In this document: positions 1 to 8,649 of the stretch, one piece after another
Layout: every line of letters starts with the position of its first letter
Numbering within the stretch: position 1 is the first letter of the stretch
From: UBA6059 sp040219045
GTDB lineage: Bacteria; Bacteroidota; Bacteroidia; Cytophagales; Cyclobacteriaceae
Length of the DNA: 64,000 nt
NCBI GenBank assembly: GCA_965229505.1
Contig: OZ245881.1
Span: 1,550,001-1,614,000, forward strand
Direction of reading: 5' to 3'
Position numbers and translations under genes: made by a program
Notes under the pieces: model-generated
Databases searched by the model: none
Seen by the model: only the letters and a program-made list of their open reading frames with translations
Told to the model about the DNA's origin: nothing

Positions 1-432
1 CTCTACTGGATGATTGAAGGCGTTGTGAGGGGTTATTACATCAAAGATGGCGAGGAGTTGGTCGCTGGTTTTGGATTTGACTACTCGCTCTCCGGAGCGT
101 ACGACAGTTTTATTTCACGGTTACCCACTAATGTATTTGTGCAGGCCATCTCTGATGTAACCATGGTGAGTCTCCATCGCGATCATCTTGAGTCGCTGTA
201 TGATAGGTTCAAAAGCTTTGAGCGGTACATGCGGCTAACATTGGAGGGAATGCTATTGAAGAAGGTTAATCATGAGATCGCTGTGCTCGGCTACTCGGCA
301 GAAGAAAGGCTCCAGAGGCTCACGAGGGACACACCTCAAATATTTCAACTAGTGCCCTTAAAACACCTGGCCTCTTATCTTGGTATGAAGCCGGAAACAC
401 TAAGCAGGTTAAGGTCAAAAAACCGAAATTGA
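1..432 (+). CDS. Crp/Fnr family transcriptional regulator, 5' end missing
   Basis: The reading frame is open from the first base of the window, so the true start lies upstream; the ATG at base 10 is probably internal. The visible 143 residues match the second half of a Crp/Fnr protein: the end of the cyclic-nucleotide-binding beta-roll (VFVQAISDVTMVSL), the long dimerisation helix and a compact C-terminal helix-turn-helix (LKHLASYLGMKPETLSRLR). Proteins of this type bind DNA as dimers and respond to a small ligand or redox state; the ligand cannot be told from this part. It is followed by a DinB-fold gene on the same strand, separated by a gap holding a promoter-like box. Confidence 0.85.
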   Translation, partial: LYWMIEGVVRGYYIKDGEELVAGFGFDYSLSGAYDSFISRLPTNVFVQAISDVTMVSLHRDHLESLYDRFKSFERYMRLTLEGMLLKKVNHEIAVLGYSAEERLQRLTRDTPQIFQLVPLKHLASYLGMKPETLSRLRSKNRN

Positions 433-443
433 CCTAGATCAAG

Positions 444-472
444 TTCTACCGCAATTGGGGTACCTAGCTTTG
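444..472 (+). promoter_or_regulatory. Bacteroidota-type promoter candidate for the DinB gene
   Basis: TAGCTTTG at 465-472 matches the Bacteroidota -7 consensus TAnnTTTG exactly. The -33 position holds TTC at 444-446, close to TTG, with an 18-nt spacer. It lies 16 nt upstream of the ATG at 489. Supported by sequence match only. Confidence 0.4.
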
Positions 473-488
473 AAACAAATTCAGAATA

Positions 489-1070
489 ATGAACGCAACA
501 CAACTAATCGCTGACGAAGGAAAGCGTACTGAGGGCATTATCAATACACTCTCCAACCAACTAAAAGAACTATCCGATAACCAGCTCAATTGGAAACCGA
601 GCCCCAAAAAATGGAGCATCCTTGAGTGCGTAGAGCATATAAATACTGCCTGCCGCCACTACATCCCTGAAATCCGAAAGCAAATCAGCAATGCACCAAA
701 GGATTTGCCGACTGATGACTTTAGACCAGGCATACTGGGCGACTATCTCACCAAAATGATGCAACCTCGGGCCAATGGTGTAATCAAAGGGAAGATGAAG
801 ACCCTATCAAAGTTCGAACCCGGCTCCTCTACTTCCGCTCTTAAGAGTGCAGATGTCTTTGATGAGTGTATTCAGCATCACAAGGAGCTACTCGGGTTTA
901 TTCACACGTCGGCTAGCCTAAATCTGAACAAGGTTAGAGTTCCCTCTGCTATTGGTCCAATCATTCGCTTCAAGCTTGGGGACTGCTATAGGTTCAACAC
1001 CGCCCACCATCAACGACACTTGTTGCAGGCACAAAACGTCATGAAAGCCCAAGGATTTCCCGAGCAATAG
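489..1070 (+). CDS. DinB family protein
   Basis: A 193-residue protein of the DinB/YfiT four-helix-bundle superfamily. The N-terminal part shows the usual pattern: a helix with LSNQLKELSDNQLNWKPSPKKWSILECVEHI, here seen as the segments LNWKPSPKKWSI and CVEHINTACRHY. A C-terminal helix carries HHQRHLLQ, and the histidines in these positions usually bind a divalent metal. Members act as thiol-dependent S-transferases or are of unknown function; no substrate can be inferred. It is the only gene between the Crp/Fnr fragment and the next unknown gene, and may be controlled by that regulator. Confidence 0.8.
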   Translation: MNATQLIADEGKRTEGIINTLSNQLKELSDNQLNWKPSPKKWSILECVEHINTACRHYIPEIRKQISNAPKDLPTDDFRPGILGDYLTKMMQPRANGVIKGKMKTLSKFEPGSSTSALKSADVFDECIQHHKELLGFIHTSASLNLNKVRVPSAIGPIIRFKLGDCYRFNTAHHQRHLLQAQNVMKAQGFPEQ

Positions 1071-1117
1071 CCCGTTGTTGTTTTTCATTCCTGTGAAATG
1101 AATTAATTTGGCGGAAG

Positions 1118-1849
1118 ATGAAACTGCCATTAACGGAAATATGGGAATTCCTTGACCTGCTTGAGGCAAAGCGTGGTGCCTGGCATTTTGATCTTATTGC
1201 CGGGCATGTCAAATATGAGAAATTGACGGTAGATGACCTTATCAGCCTTAACGAGGAAGATGACTATGACACGGAGTTGCTTCCCTCCATTTTCACCTAT
1301 CGGGAAATATTATGGCAACCTAACGTGTATGCTGAACCTCAAAACTGTCTACCCAGTCTGAATTTATTAAATGCTTACTGCAAGGAGTTTATCTCTGAGC
1401 ATCAAAGTAAGGAGGCTCGACATAAGCTCTACAACCATATGCTTGGTGAACTTTCAGCGTTAGCCGAACAAGCTGTTGAGGCCATCAGCGGCCAGGAAAG
1501 ACCTGATCTTGCCAGGATACTCGGAGATTTTAGAAACAAGTCGTTCCCCATAGTGAAGTTCTTCATCTGGCATCCTCGCAATAGAAAAGAGCATGTACAG
1601 GATGCCTTGAAACGCCTCAACTATACCGTCAAAATACTCCTGACTCAGTATCACAACGACTATGGTCAGCTTAGTGATCCTTATTGGTGTATTACTAAGT
1701 CAAGTCTGAGCTCCAGGAAGGAACTTGGCGAAGAAAAAGAGGAAGTCGAGGCGACTCCAAAATCTAACGGTCATGCTGTCGAAGAGGACCTGGCATCCGT
1801 GGCTGTCACATCAGAACCCACCGAAATCACACCATCTGTCACTACCTGA
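1118..1849 (+). CDS. Hypothetical protein, 243 aa
   Basis: Not recognised. The first 195 residues look like a soluble, mostly helical domain rich in Trp, Leu and acidic residues. The last 45 residues are low-complexity, Glu/Thr/Ser-rich (EEKEEVEATPKSNGH and onward) and look disordered. No signal peptide or membrane segment is visible. The 3' end overlaps the convergent MOSC gene by 79 nt, and the overlapping part encodes the disordered tail, so the tail may have arisen by read-through into the antisense of the neighbour. Confidence 0.7.
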   Translation: MKLPLTEIWEFLDLLEAKRGAWHFDLIAGHVKYEKLTVDDLISLNEEDDYDTELLPSIFTYREILWQPNVYAEPQNCLPSLNLLNAYCKEFISEHQSKEARHKLYNHMLGELSALAEQAVEAISGQERPDLARILGDFRNKSFPIVKFFIWHPRNRKEHVQDALKRLNYTVKILLTQYHNDYGQLSDPYWCITKSSLSSRKELGEEKEEVEATPKSNGHAVEEDLASVAVTSEPTEITPSVTT

Positions 1850-2280
1850 GCAGTGATTCCTCCATGTCCGCGCATAGTATTCCAGCCACCTGGTCCGAGG
1901 TTCTGCTCCATTCGGGAGCAGGGGTGACAAAGCCCGGTATACTTCAACACCGCGCTACCAATATTGAATGTCTTGTCTTTGAGAGCCAACAGATTAATAC
2001 CTGAGACGACAATATTTCTTCGGAGCAGGCCAGGGTCTACTTTCTTACCAAGGATAGAAGAAACCGCATCAATATGCTCTGCCTGAATAAGCGTTACCTG
2101 GCGCTTTTTGCTAAACTGGCCATTGAAACGATCCCCTTCCAGCGCATCTTTTTGAGAAGCGGATACCTGATCTACCGACATGAGTGGTTGTCTAGATGCC
2201 GGGCGCAACCCAATCCAGGTCACCGTCCCCTTTTGCGGTAGCGTATCTTGCAAGTTTTTAATAATCGGTTCTGACTTCAT
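1771..2280 (-). CDS. MOSC domain-containing protein
   Basis: A 169-residue protein that is essentially one MOSC (MOCO sulfurase C-terminal) domain, as in the small YiiM-like family. Visible hallmarks are GTVTWIGLRPASRQP at the N-terminus, the GDRFNG and KRQVTLIQAEH segments, LRRNIVVSGIN, and the cysteine motif GLCHPCSRME, whose Cys is the conserved sulfur-carrying or molybdenum-cofactor-binding residue of the family. Such proteins are thought to deliver or bind sulfurated molybdenum cofactor, or act in reduction of N-hydroxylated compounds. It is divergent from the secreted protein at 2324 and overlaps the tail of the upstream unknown gene. Confidence 0.85.
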   Translation of the reverse strand: MKSEPIIKNLQDTLPQKGTVTWIGLRPASRQPLMSVDQVSASQKDALEGDRFNGQFSKKRQVTLIQAEHIDAVSSILGKKVDPGLLRRNIVVSGINLLALKDKTFNIGSAVLKYTGLCHPCSRMEQNLGPGGWNTMRGHGGITAQVVTDGVISVGSDVTATDARSSSTA

Positions 2281-2323
2281 GCTTACATTTGTGCGTTACC
2301 TGAAATATACAAAAGACAGGATT

Positions 2324-3145
2324 ATGAATAGAATACTCGCAGTTTTGCTGCTTATGTTTAGTCTCAATGCCTCTGCTCAGGAGGAGTTCCAGGTGTTGGA
2401 TCAGTACAAATATATCATTGTCAACACCTCCATGTATGAGGGTGCTCGTGACCCTTACAATGCTTCGACTTATTTACGCCAGAAGCTTTTCGGATTGAAG
2501 TACCGTGTAATAGCCGAGAATGAACTCTCATGGCCTGAAGAGCTTGTTCAGAATAAATGTCTAGCGCTGTGGGTCAATGTAGTTACAATCCCGAAGGCCT
2601 TTGGTGACTATGAGGTCGCTTTGGACTTTTACAACTGTCAAAACATTACCGTGCTCAACCTACAGGGAAAGGGTGATGGCGCTAGTAGTTCAGAGGCTTT
2701 TCATCGGGCCATAGACCGATCTTTGAGAAATTTTAAATCGTACCCCTATGAGTTCAAGCCAGAGCTTGCTTTGCTACCGCTAAAAGGTAGATCCGTCAAA
2801 GTGGACTCTTTAATACTCCACCTGCAGGGTGATGGCTTGGAGCCCATGGAGGGGCTTTATGAGTTCAATTCAGGTATGTACAACTATCAAATCGGTATCA
2901 AAAAACAGGACAAAGAGTACGTAGGGTACGTGATCAGCTCGGATATGTCGAGCTGGAAAGGTGGTGAAGTCAAAGGGAGGTTCAATAAGTCCAACCGGCC
3001 CGACCTTTTTTCTGTCAAATGGTTTCTGGATGATAGGACTGAGTATGACACTTTCGGCTACATCAATGAGGATGAAAGCCTCACCATAGAGTTTAAAAAA
3101 CCAGGTGATGAGTATCAGCCTCTGATCATCAAAAAGATACAGTAG
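2324..3145 (+). CDS. Secreted hypothetical protein
   Basis: The 273-residue reading starts at the ATG at 2324 because this gives a clean signal peptide (MNRILAVLLLMFSLNASAQ) directly after the start; the longer in-frame reading from 2180 would run back through the divergent MOSC gene. The mature protein has no recognised domain. It contains an N-terminal alpha/beta-like part (YKYIIVNTSMYEG) and a C-terminal half of alternating hydrophobic strands. Probably periplasmic or surface located. The stop lies 29 nt from the convergent end of the TPR kinase gene, with no clear terminator between them. Confidence 0.75.
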   Translation: MNRILAVLLLMFSLNASAQEEFQVLDQYKYIIVNTSMYEGARDPYNASTYLRQKLFGLKYRVIAENELSWPEELVQNKCLALWVNVVTIPKAFGDYEVALDFYNCQNITVLNLQGKGDGASSSEAFHRAIDRSLRNFKSYPYEFKPELALLPLKGRSVKVDSLILHLQGDGLEPMEGLYEFNSGMYNYQIGIKKQDKEYVGYVISSDMSSWKGGEVKGRFNKSNRPDLFSVKWFLDDRTEYDTFGYINEDESLTIEFKKPGDEYQPLIIKKIQ

Positions 3146-3174
3146 GCCACACTCGAACAGTCTATAAAAGCGGT

Positions 3175-6100
3175 CTAAACCAAGTCCTTCGGAATTGTAA
3201 TCACAAATTCCGCACCTTTATTTGGGCTGCTATTCACCTCGATTTTGCCTTGGTGTTTTTGTATAATCCCAAATGAGATAGATAGTCCCAGCCCAGTCCC
3301 TTTACCCAGTCCTTTGGTCGTAAAAAACGGCTCGAAAATCTTAGACTTGATCTCTGGAGGAATGCCTCGTCCATCATCGGCTATGCTGATCGTCACAAAG
3401 TCGTCGTAGTTTCTGGTGCGTATTACGATAGTGCCTTCATCTGGAATAGCTTCAATAGCATTGCTCAGCAGGTTCATGAACACCTGATTGAGCTGGCCCG
3501 GATAGCAATTGATTTCGGGCATAATGTCATCATAGTATTTGATGAGCTTCACCTGCCCATCCTTGATCTTTGGAGAGAGTAGCACCAGCGTGTTTTCGAT
3601 TCCGACATGAATATTGGCCAGCTTTAGATCCCCCTCGTCAAGTCGGCTGAAGTTGCGCAGGCCGTCAACTATTTCCGATGTACGCATTGCGCCCTCCTTG
3701 ATCGCCTCGACCACCTCAAATACGCCCTTCTTAGTTTCATCAAAATAGAGCTCATGTTTTAGCTGACGGATATCTGCCAGCAAGGCCTCAGCCTGATGTG
3801 CCTGATGAGACTCGTCGAGTTCTCCATATTTGTTGAGCACTTCGATCAAGCCCTTAAGACTGGACTTCAGCCCATCCACACCGGCATAAACAAAGTTGAT
3901 AGGGTTATTGATCTCGTGTGCAATTCCAGCAGTCAACTCACCGAGACTCGCCATTTTCTCCGCCTGGATCAGCTGAGATTGTGCAGACTTCAATTCTGAT
4001 AAGGCCTCCTCGAGGATCTTTGACTTCTCGGCAATTTGCTCATAGGCAAAAGCATTCTCCATGGCTATCGCCACATGAATAGCCAAACTGCGAAGGATAC
4101 TCAAGTGGTACTCATCAAACGCATCCTTCTCATAACTCTGGACCGTAATCACCCCTATGGCTTTATTTTTCACCACCAAAGGCTGATAGATGATCGACTT
4201 AGCCGTTTCACCAGTCTTTGACTCCTCATATTGATTTACATATTTGAGATAGTCTTCAGAGTAGTCCCTTATCAGAATTTCCTTTTTCTTGAAGAAGCAA
4301 TGGACAGGCAGACGATTCTTCTCATCCAGAGATATCTCGAATGAATTGATCACTTCACCCATCTGCACCGGGTCGGAAAAATGTAGACTGTTGTCATTTT
4401 CATTGAAGATACCTATACCAAAGTTGTCCGTAGACATAAACTTTTGGACGTGCTTGTACACCACCTTATTAATCTTATCGATCGATAGGTTAGAAGTAAT
4501 CTCATTGGCGATTTCACCCAAGAGTTTCATGTTGTCATAGCTTTTCTCAAGCTTGAAATGTTGATCAGAAATCTCCTCTTTTTGACGGTTGATTTCCTCG
4601 TTTTGTCCTTCCAGGAGCACCTTAGCACGGCGGTTCACCATATAGCTTCTGTAGATCAGGAATAGTATCACCAGAAGTAATCCGAAGGCACCCAGGATGA
4701 AATAGATAAGGTTTTGTTGACGGACCAGCTCCAGTTCCTGAAGCGCCTTGTTCCGCTCAAGCAGCTGTATTTCTCGATCTCGTTCTTTTTGTTCAAGCTC
4801 ATTCTGTTTCAAGGCAAGACTTTGAATGTATTTGTCTTTCTGAAGAAGTGAAATTTCATTATCCTTCTTTTCCGCATCCAATTGAGTCTGTGTTAGGCGC
4901 AAGGCCTGCTCAGCCTTCTCTTTTTCGGCTTGCTGGTTCTGAAGGCGTATCCGCTGAATCTCCTGATCTCTTTTCAGGATTTCGATATCTCGTTCCCGCT
5001 GATTGGACTCAAGGGTCAGCTCTCTCAGCGCCAGGTCTTTGATCTCCTGCTCTACTATGAGCAGCTTTATCTCCTGTTCCTTCTTATCCACTTCCTGCCT
5101 TCTCTGAAGCTCCGCCTGACGCATCTCCATCTCTTGAGAGGCGAGGCTGTCCTTTATTTGAACGTACTTCTTGTAAAAGGCCAATGCACTCTGGTGGTTT
5201 CCCAGCTGAGAGTGGATATCAGACAAGCTCTTGTAGCTATCAATTAAAATCTCATTCGCATCGTATAGCTCGGCTAAGTTGATGGCCGTCTCTGCAAAGA
5301 GTTCTGACTTCTCAAGGTTTGACAGGTAGTTGTAGGTGAAGGAAATGTAATTGTAAATGCGCGACATTTCCAGCGGGTTATCCCTAGCCTTTTTGGTCTT
5401 TAGCGCCTCGAAGAAGTAATTGAGTGCTGTCTGATAATCGAGCATTGACTGATATATCAAACCCACATTGACCAATATGATCATATCCCCGACATAAAAC
5501 TCATCATCGGCATTGATCTCCTTCAATACCTCATGCGATTCTAAGAAATACTGAAGTGCCAGTTCCTTTTCATTCAGGTAATTGTAGATATAGCCAATAT
5601 TATTTAGCGTCGCAGCTATCTCGCTCTGATCTCCGAGACTCTCCTGTATCGTGAGTATTTCAAGATCAAATGCCAGTGCCTGAGCATGCTGGTTGTGCTT
5701 GATGAGCAAGTCTGAAATACGGCGCAATACTTTAAGAGATTCAGATTTTCTGTCCAGCCTATCAAGTATGGTCAAGATTTCCTGATAAGCGCCAATGGCT
5801 CCTTCATAGTCGGTGGTTAGCTCTCTGGTAGCCCCAATCTTCTCAAGCGTGCTCATTCGCTCTTCTAACAGGTGATCACCTTCAGCATAGGTCTGATATG
5901 CCTTGTTGTAGTACTCGAGCGCCTTGATGGGTATCTCCCAGTCTGTATACAAGTCACCAATGTCTATGTTGACTCTGGCATTGTTTTCAAGGTCATTGAG
6001 CTTGGTGTATTCCTGACTTGACCTTAGATAATAGTCAAGACTATTCGCAAACTGCTGCTTGCTCTTGAAGGAGCCTCCCATCAAATGCAAGCTCTTGGCG

Positions 6101-6276
6101 AGCAGCAACCGATCGCCGTTGCGCTCGGCAAAAACTCTGGCCTCATCCGCAAAAAACAACGCAGAATCAAACTCATTGTAGGAGTAGAATTGTTCCGCGC
6201 GTTCGAAGCTGAGCTCCTGAGCACGGGACATGAGCTGCGTCATGAGCATTAGATAGATAAGTAGCGCCAGCCTCAT
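3175..6276 (-). CDS. TPR-GAF sensor histidine kinase
   Basis: A 1033-residue membrane sensor kinase. Domains in order: signal sequence (1-19), tetratricopeptide repeats (about 20-375) probably in the periplasm, a long Gln/Glu/Arg-rich coiled coil (about 380-515), one membrane span (about 521-543, YFILGAFGLLLVILFLIY), a short coiled coil, a GAF domain (about 575-745), a HisKA dimerisation domain with the phospho-acceptor in GIAHEINNP (about 787) and an HATPase domain with DDGRGIP and GTGLGLS motifs. There is no attached receiver, so it needs a partner; the receiver-kinase gene ending 1 nt upstream is the obvious candidate. This TPR-coiled coil-TM-kinase layout is common in Cytophagales. Confidence 0.9.
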   Translation of the reverse strand: MRLALLIYLMLMTQLMSRAQELSFERAEQFYSYNEFDSALFFADEARVFAERNGDRLLLAKSLHLMGGSFKSKQQFANSLDYYLRSSQEYTKLNDLENNARVNIDIGDLYTDWEIPIKALEYYNKAYQTYAEGDHLLEERMSTLEKIGATRELTTDYEGAIGAYQEILTILDRLDRKSESLKVLRRISDLLIKHNQHAQALAFDLEILTIQESLGDQSEIAATLNNIGYIYNYLNEKELALQYFLESHEVLKEINADDEFYVGDMIILVNVGLIYQSMLDYQTALNYFFEALKTKKARDNPLEMSRIYNYISFTYNYLSNLEKSELFAETAINLAELYDANEILIDSYKSLSDIHSQLGNHQSALAFYKKYVQIKDSLASQEMEMRQAELQRRQEVDKKEQEIKLLIVEQEIKDLALRELTLESNQRERDIEILKRDQEIQRIRLQNQQAEKEKAEQALRLTQTQLDAEKKDNEISLLQKDKYIQSLALKQNELEQKERDREIQLLERNKALQELELVRQQNLIYFILGAFGLLLVILFLIYRSYMVNRRAKVLLEGQNEEINRQKEEISDQHFKLEKSYDNMKLLGEIANEITSNLSIDKINKVVYKHVQKFMSTDNFGIGIFNENDNSLHFSDPVQMGEVINSFEISLDEKNRLPVHCFFKKKEILIRDYSEDYLKYVNQYEESKTGETAKSIIYQPLVVKNKAIGVITVQSYEKDAFDEYHLSILRSLAIHVAIAMENAFAYEQIAEKSKILEEALSELKSAQSQLIQAEKMASLGELTAGIAHEINNPINFVYAGVDGLKSSLKGLIEVLNKYGELDESHQAHQAEALLADIRQLKHELYFDETKKGVFEVVEAIKEGAMRTSEIVDGLRNFSRLDEGDLKLANIHVGIENTLVLLSPKIKDGQVKLIKYYDDIMPEINCYPGQLNQVFMNLLSNAIEAIPDEGTIVIRTRNYDDFVTISIADDGRGIPPEIKSKIFEPFFTTKGLGKGTGLGLSISFGIIQKHQGKIEVNSSPNKGAEFVITIPKDLV

Positions 6277-6277
6277 C

Positions 6278-7495
6278 TTAGTTCTTTGGTAGCGCTAAAG
6301 TGATTTTGGTGCCTTGCCCCACCACACTCTCTACACAAAGAGAGCCCCTTTGCATCTCGGCAAATTCCTTGCAGAGCTTTAGGCCAAGCCCCACACCCTT
6401 TTCATCTCGGGTACCGATACTCGCTTCCGGAAACTGCCCTCCGTTGATGAGGTCGATCACCGCCCGGTCCATGCCGATACCTGAGTCAGAAACTTCCAGA
6501 TAGCCATTATCTCCATTCGGCCGGTAGGCAAGATTAATGGTGCCACCCTCATGAGTAAACTTAATGGCATTGCTCACAAGGTTGCGAAGGATGAGCTTCG
6601 TCAGGTTTTCATCTCCGACCAGTGCGGGGGAAAGTGCTGGTGGTTCTATCTGAAAATGAATCTGTTTCTGGTCGGATATATACTGGAATACTTCCTTGAG
6701 CTCCAGCATTATTTTCTCTATCGCAATGGGCTCAGTCTTTACGGTAAATTCTCCGGTTTGCGCTAGCGACCAGGCCAACAAGTTGTCCATCAGTCCGACT
6801 ACATTATGCACGTACTTTTTGGCTTTCATGCTGAAGTCCACCAGCTTGTCGGAATCCATCTGATCCTGAAAGTTGATCAGGAGATCCAGCAATACGTTCA
6901 ATGATGCCATGGGCATCTTTAGGTCGTGAGATAAGATGGAGAATAGCTTATCCTTTACGTGGTTAATTCTGACCAGCTCCTCGTTCTTAGCAATTAACTC
7001 AACAGTACGCTTCTGCACTTTTTTCTCCAAACCAATATTGGCCTGCTCAAGCGAGTTAACAAGTGTTTTCTTGTCTTCGGTCAGCTGGTATTTCATCAAA
7101 GCATTGTCGATGGTGATCTTCAGCTGTCGATTGTCCCAAGGCTTGAGGATGTATTGGTAAATACCGCAGCGGTTAATTGCGCGCATGATGAAGTCAATAT
7201 CACTGTAAGCCGTGAGGACCATACGAATCATATCAGGATGGGAAGCCACCACCTTCTCCAGAAATTCTACGCCGGTCATTCCCGGCATTTTCTGATCTGT
7301 TATGACGAGATGGATTTCCTCCTTTTCGATTATTTCAAGTCCATCGTGCGCAGAAATGGCCGTGTGGATTTCATAGTGACGAAAAAAGGCATTTTTGAAC
7401 ACCACAAGATTATTGTGCTCATCATCCACGTAAAGAATTCGGTATTTTTTGTCTCGACCCATATAACCTATGACTGAATTTACCGAATGCCGCAC
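6278..7495 (-). CDS. Hybrid response regulator/histidine kinase (REC-HisKA-HATPase)
   Basis: A 405-residue soluble protein. A receiver domain fills residues 18-125, with acidic pair D24/D25, phospho-acceptor D67 (VITDQKMPG), T95 and K118 in LKPW. A coiled linker (about 125-180) leads to HisKA with H190 (SILSHDLKMP) and an HATPase domain (DSGIGMD, GVGLGL). It should be phosphorylated on the receiver by another kinase and then control its own kinase output. It sits 1 nt upstream of the TPR-GAF kinase on the same strand, so the two are surely co-transcribed. An internal ATG at residue 12 (MGRDKKYRILYVDDE) is an equally good start. Confidence 0.9.
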   Translation of the reverse strand: MRHSVNSVIGYMGRDKKYRILYVDDEHNNLVVFKNAFFRHYEIHTAISAHDGLEIIEKEEIHLVITDQKMPGMTGVEFLEKVVASHPDMIRMVLTAYSDIDFIMRAINRCGIYQYILKPWDNRQLKITIDNALMKYQLTEDKKTLVNSLEQANIGLEKKVQKRTVELIAKNEELVRINHVKDKLFSILSHDLKMPMASLNVLLDLLINFQDQMDSDKLVDFSMKAKKYVHNVVGLMDNLLAWSLAQTGEFTVKTEPIAIEKIMLELKEVFQYISDQKQIHFQIEPPALSPALVGDENLTKLILRNLVSNAIKFTHEGGTINLAYRPNGDNGYLEVSDSGIGMDRAVIDLINGGQFPEASIGTRDEKGVGLGLKLCKEFAEMQRGSLCVESVVGQGTKITLALPKN

Positions 7496-7505
7496 CTAAG
7501 AGTTG

Positions 7506-7539
7506 ACGAATATTGGTCTATTTAGATATTCGTGACCAA
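7506..7539. promoter_or_regulatory. Inverted repeat upstream of the receiver-kinase operon
   Basis: ACGAATAT at 7506-7513 pairs with ATATTCGT at 7526-7533, an 8-bp perfect dyad with a 12-nt spacer. A second, overlapping dyad is TTGGTC (7513-7518) with GACCAA (7534-7539). It lies 11 nt upstream of the first possible start of the two-gene kinase operon, or 44 nt upstream of the internal start. It could be an operator or a leader hairpin; nothing in the sequence decides. Confidence 0.35.
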
Positions 7540-7682
7540 AAATCCCCCATTATGCGGTATTCGGCTATGCCTTCATCAAAGGCTTAACATTCGATCAATA
7601 CAAAACTCGTAGTTAGTAGGGAATTTTTACTCGCCTCGTGGGCCGGAAAGCTCAAGGCAAATTATCGAAGGAGGGTAAACAA

Positions 7683-7707
7683 AAAACCCCGACTGAGTCG
7701 GGGTTTT
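7683..7707 (-). terminator. Rho-independent terminator
   Basis: A perfect 10-bp stem (AAAACCCCGA with TCGGGGTTTT) around a 5-nt loop. Read on the minus strand it begins 4 nt after the stop codon of the gene ending at 7712 and is followed by a run of T. This is the clearest terminator in the window; its symmetric A/T flanks could make it work in both directions. Confidence 0.9.
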
Positions 7708-7711
7708 CGCT

Positions 7712-8491
7712 TTAGTTATTTTTTAGCTTGTTGTAGTACATAAAGGACTCCATCAGGTCGCCCTCATCTTTAAAACTGATCTTGTTTTGTTTAAAGAATG
7801 AGGCCATCTCCTCTTCCTTATCAGCAAATGCGAGTAACAAGCCTTTTTTGTTTCTAGAAAGGGCTTCTACTACCCGTCCAGAGGCATAGTAGTACTCCTT
7901 ATCTTTAACTATTTCGTAATCGCGACTTCCCACATCAATGCCTTCATAGTAATGTGGTTCTTTTACTCTGATATTCGTCTTAAGAAATAGGGGCATCTCT
8001 CCATCCACAAGCACTTCAAAGAAACCGCTGATCTCCTCTGTTTCACTTCGGTAATTACGTGCGCTTAAAAAGTAGGTCGGCTTACCATTATTTTTTCTCC
8101 AAACGAAGCTTTTAACCCGGTAACCTTCGATTACTTTGACGCCCTCCTCAGTCTCTATTTCCAGCAAATCGTTGTAGATATCGTACTTAAGTGGGTAGCC
8201 TTCAATGGTCATATTATCCTGAAACAGTAGCACGTTCCCTTCCTTCCAGTCGGTGTGCAAATAGTAATCACCGATCACCTCAGGTGGCGGTGGTTTCAGG
8301 CCTCTCATAATATCTCCGGTTACGATGGTGCCCTTAAGCGACCAGTCTCTCATCGTGTGAAAGGCACGCACCTCGTCCGGCACTTCGCCTTGAGTATTCA
8401 TGTCTATCTTTGGGGCCTTCTGAGCCATCACTGCGACAGGGATTATCATACTGATAATCACCAGGTTCAATATTAAAATTAATCGTGACAT
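7712..8491 (-). CDS. Secreted hypothetical protein
   Basis: The start at 8491 is chosen because it opens a signal peptide (MSRLILILNLVIISMIIPVAVMAQ is the leader, with cleavage likely after the Ala); the longer frame to 8569 adds residues with no such character. The 259-residue protein has no recognised domain. Its middle (DILLFQ-like strands, YDIYNDLLEIET, IEGYRVKSFVW) looks like a beta-rich fold found in many Bacteroidota secreted unknowns, ending in a basic helical tail. A single-gene transcription unit: promoter-like box upstream, strong terminator directly after the stop. Confidence 0.75.
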   Translation of the reverse strand: MSRLILILNLVIISMIIPVAVMAQKAPKIDMNTQGEVPDEVRAFHTMRDWSLKGTIVTGDIMRGLKPPPPEVIGDYYLHTDWKEGNVLLFQDNMTIEGYPLKYDIYNDLLEIETEEGVKVIEGYRVKSFVWRKNNGKPTYFLSARNYRSETEEISGFFEVLVDGEMPLFLKTNIRVKEPHYYEGIDVGSRDYEIVKDKEYYYASGRVVEALSRNKKGLLLAFADKEEEMASFFKQNKISFKDEGDLMESFMYYNKLKNN

Positions 8492-8512
8492 ATGCTTTGG
8501 TCTATATAATTC

Positions 8513-8543
8513 TAAAGTTAGTATCCTTTGATTTGACAAACAA
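8513..8543 (-). promoter_or_regulatory. Promoter candidate for the secreted protein gene at 7712-8491
   Basis: On the minus strand TAACTTTA (8520-8513) resembles the TAnnTTTG -7 box with one change. Upstream lie TTG (8543-8541) and TTTG (8540-8537), giving spacers of 20 and 16 nt. The box is 21 nt upstream of the chosen start. Confidence 0.4.
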
Positions 8544-8649
8544 TTGATCTCAGGAATCCCCCCTATCACGTCAATTTTTTTATTATTACATGATAGACAG
8601 AAACATAAGCGGTCAGGCGCTGTTCTAAATGGCAGATCGATCTAGCATA

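Noticed and set aside
2180..2323. Longer start for the secreted protein that ends at 3145
   Set aside because: It would cover most of the divergent MOSC start and puts 48 residues before a good signal peptide.
4289..5247. Several open frames on the plus strand inside the TPR-GAF kinase gene
   Set aside because: They are the antisense of a coding sequence with clear domains and have no recognisable protein pattern.
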